A DNA stretch of 47,711 nt from Bacteroidia bacterium (GTDB taxonomy: Bacteria; Bacteroidota; Bacteroidia; 2-12-FULL-35-15), in assembly GCA_020051175.1 (NCBI GenBank), contig JAGVJJ010000041.1:1-47711 (forward strand). Direction: 5' to 3'. The notes under the pieces were generated by a model. The model did not search any database and was not told where the DNA came from. It worked only from the letters and a program-made list of their open reading frames with translations. The position numbers and the translations under genes were made by a program. This document shows, piece by piece, positions 41,604-47,711 of this stretch (position 1 is its first letter; each line of letters starts with the position of its first letter).

Positions 41604-42491
41604 ATGAAAACTTACAAACCCCTTCTGCTAATAGGCCTAAGCCTGTTGCTTGCAAACTGTAACACTGCATCCCGCGAAGATATGGACGAAGTCTACAACA
41701 ATACCAAAGAATTTGTTTCATCCTCCGCAGCCCGGGAGAATAAGGCCGATACAACACATCAGTTCATTCGGACCGCCAACCTGAAATTTAAGGTAAACAG
41801 TGTTATCGAATCGACTTACCGCATAGAAGAAACCGCGGTGAGGTTAGGAGGATTTGTAACCCTTACCAATTTAGCGGCCACTATCAATGCCGTAAATACA
41901 ATTCCCGTAAGTGCCGACTCCTCACTGGAAACAAAACACTATGTTGTATACAACACCATCACCCTGCGTGTGCCCAACAACCTGCTGGATTCAGCACTAA
42001 AGGAAATATCACAAAACATTGACTTTTTGGACCATCGCATTATACAGGCCGAAGACGTGGCACTTGAAATGCTCTCCAACAGAATGATACAGAAGCGAAC
42101 CGCCCAACATGAATCGAGGGTGACAAATGCAATCAATTCGCAGGGAAAAAAATTAACGGAAACGGTATTTTCTGAAGACTTTTTGTTGCGCAAAAAAGAA
42201 CAGGAAGACAATGCCAAACTCTCCAACATGGCACTAAACGAGCAGATTAACTTTAGCACAATCACTATTACAATGTATCAGCGCGAAACAGTAAGGCGTG
42301 AGCTGATAGCAAACAATAAGAATATTGATGTGTACGAACCGGGACTGGTAACTAAATTATGGGATGCTGTAAAATGCGGATGGAAAGCGCTTGAGGCAAT
42401 GTTTGTGTTTTTTGTTAGAATATGGCCTTTGCTGTTACTGGTTGCTGTTTCATTTGTGACTTTTAAAAAGTACAGGAACAGAGGAATTTAA
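41604..42491 (+). CDS. DUF4349 lipoprotein with C-terminal membrane helix
   Basis: 295 aa. Lipobox LLLANC19, then NTASREDMDEVYNN. DUF4349 features: FIRTANLKFKVNSVIESTYRIEETAVRLGGFV, TLRVPNNLLDSALKEIS, a coiled stretch and QINFSTITITMYQ, ending in a membrane helix (~265-287) and RNRGI. The family resembles periplasmic adaptor-like proteins, function unknown. Lipid anchor at one end and helix at the other is characteristic. Its mature N-terminus resembles the lipoprotein at 38302-38964. Confidence 0.88.
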   Translation: MKTYKPLLLIGLSLLLANCNTASREDMDEVYNNTKEFVSSSAARENKADTTHQFIRTANLKFKVNSVIESTYRIEETAVRLGGFVTLTNLAATINAVNTIPVSADSSLETKHYVVYNTITLRVPNNLLDSALKEISQNIDFLDHRIIQAEDVALEMLSNRMIQKRTAQHESRVTNAINSQGKKLTETVFSEDFLLRKKEQEDNAKLSNMALNEQINFSTITITMYQRETVRRELIANNKNIDVYEPGLVTKLWDAVKCGWKALEAMFVFFVRIWPLLLLVAVSFVTFKKYRNRGI

Positions 42492-42512
42492 TTGGGCCGT
42501 CACTACGATTAT

Positions 42513-42553
42513 AGCCACAGATTTAAGATTTAGAAATCTGTGAATCTGTGGCG
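42513..42553. repeat. CCACAGATT palindromic repeat at a gene end
   Basis: GCCACAGATT (42514-42523) pairs with AATCTGTGGC (42543-42552); a nested pair CACAGATTT/AAATCTGTG and a direct repeat AATCTGTG give alternative folds. It overlaps the last codons and stop of the DUF2306 gene and may terminate both convergent transcripts. Confidence 0.7.
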
Positions 42554-43188
42554 GCTTTATAAATGATGTACTCCGCAATTAACAAGTTAAACACCCATCC
42601 CAGCCATGAAACGATAACATAAGTATCCATTGGAGGAAGCGCAAAGACAGAAACAATGAGCCACTTAAAAAGGCGAAGGCTTATAGCAGAAAGTGTTAAT
42701 GCATAGCTCCTGTACATATAGTTTTTGTGCTTCTTCCAGTCCTTTTTTCTTGCATACATGTATGCCTTGTATGTAAACACCATCCACAACACAGCCAATA
42801 AACAAAAGGAAATGCGGCCAGGAATACCACCGTTGGCATAATAGCCCATTATCAAGCCCGATGGTCCGGCAAGGAGCAGTATGAGGGCAATGTACAGTTT
42901 GCCAGCCGACCTGTGAAGAGAAGAATAACGCCTGCGCACATAATCAGAGAACTGGAACATGCCCAGAAGCAGAACAAAAATACTTGTATAAACGTGTGTA
43001 AAAAAAGCGATTTGATAATGCAACAGCTTAATCTCATCCTGTTTGATACGAAGAAAAGCCACATCAAAATCTACCGGAACGTATTGTATGGTAATCAACA
43101 CCATCAGGTAAGAAAAATACAGCAATGCAGCATACCACAAGAGCTGAAACTTCCAATTTCTTTTAATTACAATTCCAGAGAAAGTCAT
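42523..43188 (-). CDS. DUF2306 membrane protein
   Basis: 221 aa from ATG 43186-43188, about six membrane helices: QLLWYAALLYFSYLMVLI, a HYQIAFFTHVYTSIFVLLLGMFQF helix with conserved His, HRSAGKLYIALILL, MGYYANGG, and others. These match DUF2306 predicted membrane proteins. The frame opens 60 bp further up, deeper inside the dipeptidase gene; the later ATG still overlaps that gene by 26 bp. The last nine residues (ATDSQISKS and stop) come from a palindromic repeat, so the original C-terminus may have been replaced. Confidence 0.8.
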   Translation of the reverse strand: MTFSGIVIKRNWKFQLLWYAALLYFSYLMVLITIQYVPVDFDVAFLRIKQDEIKLLHYQIAFFTHVYTSIFVLLLGMFQFSDYVRRRYSSLHRSAGKLYIALILLLAGPSGLIMGYYANGGIPGRISFCLLAVLWMVFTYKAYMYARKKDWKKHKNYMYRSYALTLSAISLRLFKWLIVSVFALPPMDTYVIVSWLGWVFNLLIAEYIIYKAATDSQISKS

Positions 43189-43858
43189 CGGAAGGATAGG
43201 ATACTGTTGAGTAATTAAAATGCCACCACTCATTTTTATAAGGCTCAAAACCGGCTTCTACCATTATATCTCTCAGTTTTTTCCTGTTGCTTTTCGCCTG
43301 CTCTGAAATGCCCTGATAAGTATAATGTGCCTTTTCAGAGAAATCATCAAAGGCACAACCAAAGTCAAGCAGCACTCCTGAAGCATCCGCTAAGGCAATG
43401 TCTACAGCCAGTCCACGGTTATGCTTGGAGCCGTTGCCCGGAGCAGCCACATAATCGGGGTTTTGTACTATGTCGTACATTTTTTGCTGATACACGCGGG
43501 GCCGGTAGCAATCGTATATCACCAGGCGAAGGTTTTGCTTTTTGGCAATATCAGCCGCTTTTATGAGTGCCGCTGCTGCCTCCGGCCTGAGAAAGCACTT
43601 TGCACAAGGATATATTTTTTCATGCATAAAATTGGCTGTATCCGCATAGGCCATTTTTGCTATAATCCCCAGTTTTTCAAAATCTATTTGAGACCAACCG
43701 GCAATGGAATCAACTTGTTTTAAAATGTCAGACAGAATAACTGAATCCTTACCGATACTTTCACTAGTCCTTTCAGCAAAAGGATTGCTACAAGAGAACA
43801 AAAGTAGTACACTAACCCCTGCCAAAATAGTCATAATACTCTTTGGCGTTCTTTTCAT
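43163..43858 (-). CDS. VanX-like D-Ala-D-Ala dipeptidase lipoprotein (M15D)
   Basis: 231 aa from ATG 43858; lipobox LLFSC23. Active site intact: R119 (YDCYRP), zinc ligands H146 and D153 (SKHNRGLAVDIAL) and H213 with catalytic E210 (EWWHF), matching VanX R71, H116, D123, E181, H184. It hydrolyses D-alanyl-D-alanine; a lipoprotein form acts outside the cytoplasm, so salvage of cell-wall dipeptide is more likely than vancomycin resistance, and no vanH/vanA is near. Overlaps the YARHG gene by ~47 bp and the DUF2306 gene by 26 bp; the start could also be 43876 or 43834. Confidence 0.92.
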   Translation of the reverse strand: MKRTPKSIMTILAGVSVLLLFSCSNPFAERTSESIGKDSVILSDILKQVDSIAGWSQIDFEKLGIIAKMAYADTANFMHEKIYPCAKCFLRPEAAAALIKAADIAKKQNLRLVIYDCYRPRVYQQKMYDIVQNPDYVAAPGNGSKHNRGLAVDIALADASGVLLDFGCAFDDFSEKAHYTYQGISEQAKSNRKKLRDIMVEAGFEPYKNEWWHFNYSTVSYPSDDFLWNCN

Positions 43859-44765
43859 AGCGCAGCAAAAGCTCAATATTCTTTTTCTCTATTTCAGTAA
43901 AATCTTTTTTAATATCCGTATGAACAGGAATATACCAGTCCTGCGAATCAAAAAACACCCTCAAAGGCCTGTTTTTAAAGGAATAGCCATGTCGCGCATA
44001 AATAGCATTCCTGATAACAAGCAAATCCCCTTTTTTCATATTAGCAACGTCTTCCTTTTTTAACAAGGTGTTTGAAGCATTTACTTTATAAATCAATTGT
44101 GTTGAAGTGGCAAATTCCTTTATAATTTCTGTATAACCGTCATCATCCCCCCAAGTATCTGTAACAACGGACTTTTGCCAATCAACAAATGGCTTATATT
44201 CATCCATCATCACATCCGGATTGTATTTAAACACTTTCTTTTCCAGCTCGTACTTCCGCTTTGAGATTTCAATTTTTTTATATGCCTGCCAAGTGCCTTC
44301 CAGCTTTCCGTTTGTAATTTTGAAACTAAACGTCCCATCGTACTTATCATCTCCCGGTTCCTTAACCTCAAAAAGATACGCACTGCCTGCTATTTTAACG
44401 ATACCGCTAAAAGGCCTGTCATTTCCAGCAACCACGCTGTGCCCTGTAACCTTTTCTCCCTCTATCTTATCAATGGAAATGTTAATTTTATTTTGCCTGT
44501 TCCAAATAAAGCCTTCATCCGCATAAATAGCCTTATTGCTCTCATCATGCGATTCGGCATTTTCGAAATAGCCCACCCAAAAGCCATACAGTGCAGTGTA
44601 GTTACCCACAAGGGTATCCACATCAATGTTCTTTTCAGCAATACTTTTATTTGCGGAAAAGTCTGTCCCTGCTTCAAGAACAAGCGAAGCGCTTTCATTT
44701 CTAATTGCATTTTTACATTGCGCAAACAAAAACAGAATTCCAATAAAACAAATTGATTTATTCAT
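43812..44765 (-). CDS. YARHG-domain lipoprotein
   Basis: 317 aa; lipobox FAQC17. N-terminal ~200 residues form a beta-rich domain (TLVGNYTALYGFWVGYFENAES..., KIEGEKVTGHSVVAGNDRPFSGIVKI). The C-terminal YARHG domain (~245-310) reads LLVIRNAIYARHGYSFKNRPLRVFFDSQDWYIPV...KNIELL. YARHG is an extracellular domain of unknown function often on proteins near peptidoglycan enzymes. First of three overlapping minus-strand genes (YARHG, dipeptidase, DUF2306). No clear promoter seen. Confidence 0.9.
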   Translation of the reverse strand: MNKSICFIGILFLFAQCKNAIRNESASLVLEAGTDFSANKSIAEKNIDVDTLVGNYTALYGFWVGYFENAESHDESNKAIYADEGFIWNRQNKINISIDKIEGEKVTGHSVVAGNDRPFSGIVKIAGSAYLFEVKEPGDDKYDGTFSFKITNGKLEGTWQAYKKIEISKRKYELEKKVFKYNPDVMMDEYKPFVDWQKSVVTDTWGDDDGYTEIIKEFATSTQLIYKVNASNTLLKKEDVANMKKGDLLVIRNAIYARHGYSFKNRPLRVFFDSQDWYIPVHTDIKKDFTEIEKKNIELLLRYEKNAKEYYDYFGRG

Positions 44766-44823
44766 TTTCGGGATAATTTATGTGACCGTTTAAATTCAGT
44801 TTTAAAGCAGATACGCCCACCCC

Positions 44824-44848
44824 AAGTCTTCGACAGGCTCAGACTGAC
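44824..44848. repeat. REP-like remnant CTTCGACAGGCTCAGACTGACC
   Basis: Resembles the dispersed Bacteroidota palindrome with CGACAAGCTCAGGGTGAC. A related remnant lies at ~47449-47472. Only one arm is recognisable here. Confidence 0.5.
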
Positions 44849-44871
44849 CCGCGCGCCATATTGATTATCTT

Positions 44872-47262
44872 TTATTTTTTTCCGTTCTCGATCTGATTCG
44901 AATCCTTCTCCTCCTCAAAAATCTCCAGCATCGGCTCTTGCATGAATTCCTTTGTAATCAGGCGCTTTTCAAGGGATAATAATATGGACGGCATCAGCAA
45001 AAGGTTGGTAATCAAAGAAACCAAAAGCGTTACCGAAATCAATATTCCCAATGCTACAGTACCACCGAAGCTGGAAGCCGCAAAAATGGAGAAGCCGAAG
45101 AACAATACTATATTGGTATAAATCATACTAAGCCCTGTGCCTTTAATAGTAGCCGATACAGCGCTTGCAATATTATCACCGGCTTTCTTGCGCTTCAGCT
45201 GATTGCGGTATTCAGCAAGGATATAGATTGTTCCGTCTGATGCAATACCAAAGGCAATGCTGAATACAAGAATAGTGGTAGGCTTTATATAGATATCCAT
45301 AAAGCCCATGATTCCGGCTGTAATCACAAGCGGGATTAAACATGGCAATTTAGACAATACAATGATTGCAATGGAACGGAACAAAACAATACCTAAAATA
45401 AGGATGACAAATATTTCTATCCCAAGACTGATGAACAAGTGATGGAACAGGTAATCATTTCCCTGCAGGAAACGCATGCTGTGACCGGTAATATTTACCG
45501 TGTATTCCTTCGAATCAAAAATAGAATCTACCTTAGGCTGAATTTTGGCAAGCAGGCGCTTCATCTCAACAGAACCAACATCCCGCATCTGGTAGCTTAC
45601 ACGCGTAACCTGTCTTGTTGTATCAATAAATGCTTTGAAACGCTCATTCCCTTCACCCAACGATGAGGTATAATCCGTAAGCTTCTGAAGCTCCATGATT
45701 CCGGGCAACGTAAAATATTTTGGTTTACCGTCTTTATAAGCCTGGTAGGCAAACTTTACAAACTCAAGCGTGGAAATAGGATGTGTAAACTCATCATAAT
45801 TGCTCATCATCTTTTCCAGGGCCTTTATTTTATAGAGTGTTTTGGCATTGTCGGCAAACACACCATTCGGCTTTTTGGTATCAATTACATATTCAAAAGG
45901 TAAAACCCCGTTAAAGTTTTTTTCAAAAAAACGTAAGTGCTCAATGATAGGATCATTCTTTGGCAAGTCGTCAACCACATAGCCAATAGGCTTTACCATG
46001 GTAAGGCCCCATACTGAAATCAACGTAATAACAGTAATTGCAATGTAGATAGCCGGACGCTTGTTGTGTACCAGGTAGTCTATTTTGTCAAGCACAATGT
46101 TTGTTCTTTTTGCATCCAGGTGCTTGGTTTGCTTTACTGATGGCGCTTTCAGGAAGCTGAATATGATAGGGATAAACACAAGCGCAACAGCATTGGTAAG
46201 CAATACGTTTACACCGGCAACAATACCAAACTGCATCAGCAGCTCGCTATTGGTGAAATAGAACACAAAGAAACCAATGGATGTAGTAACATTGGCCAGG
46301 AAGTTCGACAAACCTACCTTTTCAATGGTACGTGTCAAAGCCCTTATTTTATTGCCATGCACACGCAGCTCTTCCTGGTATTTATTGATCAGGAAAATAC
46401 AATTCGGGATACCGATAATGATAATAAGCGGTGGAATAAGGCCGGTCAATATGGTGATTTTATAACCAAATAAATACAAAGTCCCCAGCGACCATATAAC
46501 GCCTATAATGCACACCACCAGCGACCAGAACACCACTTTGAAAGATTTGAAAAATATCCACAGCGTGATAACTGTTACCAGGAAAGCAAGGCCCATAAAT
46601 AAACCCAGCTCACCACGCACATTACGCATGTATTCGCTACGGATGTATGGCAAACCGGAATAATGAATCTCTACATTGTTGTTCTGCGCAAAGGCATCAC
46701 CGAGGGTTTTTATCTTCTTTACAATGTCGAGGCGGTTTTTGGAGTTCAGATCCTTTTTATCGAAGGTTACTGCCATCAATGTGCTGGTCATTGAATCGTT
46801 GTAAAGCAGGCCTTTATAAAAGGGATAGGATAGTATTTCCGATTTTAAACTATCAAGCTCCGCTTCTGTTTGCGGCTTGGCAGTAATAATGGGAAAGTAA
46901 TCGAACTTTTGCAGGCTGTCGTTCTTCCTGAGGCCATAAGCCTTATCAACCGAAAGAATGTTCTGAATGCCCTTTATATTTTTTATACTGTCGGACAGTA
47001 CGGACCAGTCATTGAATGTTTTAAGGGAAAATATATTGTCGGATTTGTACCCGATAACCATTACAGCACCATCTTCACCAAAAACCTTTTTGAAATCGTT
47101 GTATACAATCTCTGCTTTGTTATCGCCAGGAAGTATTCTTACAAAGTCGTACGACAGCTCAATTTTGGTAGCAAAAAAGCCGAAAATGGCTGTTAAAGCA
47201 ATTAATATGGAGAGATAAACTAAACGGTTACGCAAAATATTACGCGCCAGAAACGACCACAT
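44872..47262 (-). CDS. MMPL/RND-superfamily exporter
   Basis: 796 aa. Two-fold RND layout: TM1 (~12-30), a large periplasmic loop with FGEDGAVMVIGYKSD (~35-220), a TM2-6 bundle (~222-360), a helix at ~395-415, a second loop (~415-615), and a TM8-12 bundle (~620-770) with FGIASDGTIYILAEYRN and GTVALGILISVTLLVSLITNLLLMP. At under 800 residues it belongs to the MMPL/HpnN-like class rather than the ~1,040-residue HAE1 pumps. Such proteins move lipids, hopanoids or sterol-like molecules across the inner membrane. No membrane-fusion or outer-membrane partner is adjacent. Confidence 0.9.
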   Translation of the reverse strand: MWSFLARNILRNRLVYLSILIALTAIFGFFATKIELSYDFVRILPGDNKAEIVYNDFKKVFGEDGAVMVIGYKSDNIFSLKTFNDWSVLSDSIKNIKGIQNILSVDKAYGLRKNDSLQKFDYFPIITAKPQTEAELDSLKSEILSYPFYKGLLYNDSMTSTLMAVTFDKKDLNSKNRLDIVKKIKTLGDAFAQNNNVEIHYSGLPYIRSEYMRNVRGELGLFMGLAFLVTVITLWIFFKSFKVVFWSLVVCIIGVIWSLGTLYLFGYKITILTGLIPPLIIIIGIPNCIFLINKYQEELRVHGNKIRALTRTIEKVGLSNFLANVTTSIGFFVFYFTNSELLMQFGIVAGVNVLLTNAVALVFIPIIFSFLKAPSVKQTKHLDAKRTNIVLDKIDYLVHNKRPAIYIAITVITLISVWGLTMVKPIGYVVDDLPKNDPIIEHLRFFEKNFNGVLPFEYVIDTKKPNGVFADNAKTLYKIKALEKMMSNYDEFTHPISTLEFVKFAYQAYKDGKPKYFTLPGIMELQKLTDYTSSLGEGNERFKAFIDTTRQVTRVSYQMRDVGSVEMKRLLAKIQPKVDSIFDSKEYTVNITGHSMRFLQGNDYLFHHLFISLGIEIFVILILGIVLFRSIAIIVLSKLPCLIPLVITAGIMGFMDIYIKPTTILVFSIAFGIASDGTIYILAEYRNQLKRKKAGDNIASAVSATIKGTGLSMIYTNIVLFFGFSIFAASSFGGTVALGILISVTLLVSLITNLLLMPSILLSLEKRLITKEFMQEPMLEIFEEEKDSNQIENGKK

Positions 47263-47295
47263 AGCCCTGAATTTTTAAATAAGATGACGAATTTA

Positions 47296-47303
47296 CAAAT
47301 TTA
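47296..47303 (-). promoter_or_regulatory. Possible -7 box for the exporter gene
   Basis: TAAATTTG on the minus strand, 33 bp before the start. No -33 TTG at the usual distance. Confidence 0.35.
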
Positions 47304-47586
47304 TTCGCGTCAGAATTTGAATTTGCGATAAAATAAGCGTTCCCGCTTTTTCATAGCCATTCTGCAATTTAGAGGGTTTGTATTTCCTCTAAGAGCGGTT
47401 TAAGTTTTCCTCAATGACAATACAGCCCCCGCACTTTCCCGACAAGCTCGAAATGAGGGTGACAATTGGAAACAAAAATCTCAACAGGCCCTGAAATCAA
47501 ATATTTCATCAACCAACATAGAACGTTTTACCGGAATTCGAACTATACCCCAAATTATGGAAAAACCCTCCTGAATACCCAATTCC

Positions 47587-47673
47587 AAAAACTGGCATTT
47601 TTTCAGCTTTTTAGCCAAAAAACTGAAGTTTTTTCATAAAAAACTTCCAAAAATTGAAAAAATGTCAGTTTTT
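47587..47673. repeat. Nested AT-rich inverted repeats
   Basis: Outer arms 47587-47605 and 47655-47673 match at 18 of 19 positions; within them GAAGTTTTTT (47625-47634) and AAAAAACTTC (47638-47647) form a perfect inner hairpin. Runs of A and T resemble a strong terminator or one end of a mobile element. Confidence 0.6.
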
Positions 47674-47711
47674 GAAATGTTTTTTGGGCTTGGAACAATC
47701 TTTGGAAATAG

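Larger units (their letters stand above)
47263..47711. other. 449-bp region with hairpins and no gene
   Basis: Upstream of the exporter. A TAAATTTG box (minus, 47303-47296) may be its -7 element. A REP-like remnant lies at ~47449-47472. A large AT-rich double hairpin lies at 47587-47673. No open frame with a plausible start. Confidence 0.5.

Noticed and set aside
43163..43858. Vancomycin resistance gene
   Set aside because: Active-site residues match VanX, but it is a lipoprotein and vanH/vanA/vanRS are absent; dipeptide salvage is likelier.

Overview
The window is a chromosomal segment of a Bacteroidota bacterium, probably a free-living, non-Bacteroidales lineage (Chitinophagales/Sphingobacteriales/Flavobacteriales-like). 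Three things point there. First, three proteins carry type IX secretion (T9SS) C-terminal sorting domains, and SprB repeats, a PorE-like OmpA protein and a SusC-like TonB receptor are also present. Second, several genes have the Bacteroidota promoter TTG/TTTG-N17-23-TAnnTTTG and no Shine-Dalgarno signal. Third, glutamine synthetase is type III and many lipoproteins have a ...SC/...NC lipobox. Coding density is high. I saw no rRNA, tRNA, CRISPR array, prophage or complete insertion sequence.

Layout. 1-1.9 kb: 3' end of a T9SS adhesin-like protein with beta-roll repeats and a peptidase S74 chaperone domain. 6.3-1.9 kb (minus): a tight operon of an alkylglycerol-monooxygenase-like di-iron hydroxylase, a YhhN/TMEM86 lysoplasmalogenase, a class-3-type aldehyde dehydrogenase and an isoaspartyl peptidase. 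The first three make a plausible ether-lipid (alkyl and vinyl ether) degradation route ending in fatty acid. 6.4-11 kb (plus): uvrA, carrying an in-frame palindromic repeat insertion, then a TMTC-like membrane glycosyltransferase with TPRs. 13.7-11.1 kb: a T9SS-secreted beta-propeller/SprB protein. 13.8-18.1 kb: two divergent operons of envelope proteins rich in Cys/Met/His (MbnP family, CX4CH haem lipoprotein, secreted HMA protein, two outer-membrane barrels, a small CNGKCH protein), probably for copper or another metal. 18.2-31.2 kb: mostly housekeeping genes (prfA, purM, glnN, ung, alaS) with a PorE-like OmpA protein, a beta-barrel, an LA_2272-type repeat protein and a 50-residue lipoprotein. 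31.6-33.8 kb: M23 peptidase, MerR regulator and a DUF4412 protein. 34.0-38.3 kb: lamin-tail T9SS protein, TonB-dependent receptor and a small lipoprotein. 38.3-47.3 kb: accessory envelope genes (lipoproteins, ORF6N protein behind a 33-bp palindrome, TIGR02117, DUF4349, DUF2306, VanX-like dipeptidase, YARHG lipoprotein) and an MMPL/RND exporter.

Several families of short palindromic repeats are scattered through the window: a 137-140 bp double-hairpin element (one copy inside uvrA, one directly before the merR-like gene), a TTCTGAATTTATTTCAG inverted repeat, CGACA(A/G)GCTC remnants, a CCACAGATT repeat forming the end of a reading frame, and ATTGCCAA low-complexity DNA. The most notable findings are the ether-lipid operon, the in-frame repeat in uvrA, the metal island and the palindrome at the ORF6N gene. 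All functions are read from sequence recognition alone; no search was run.
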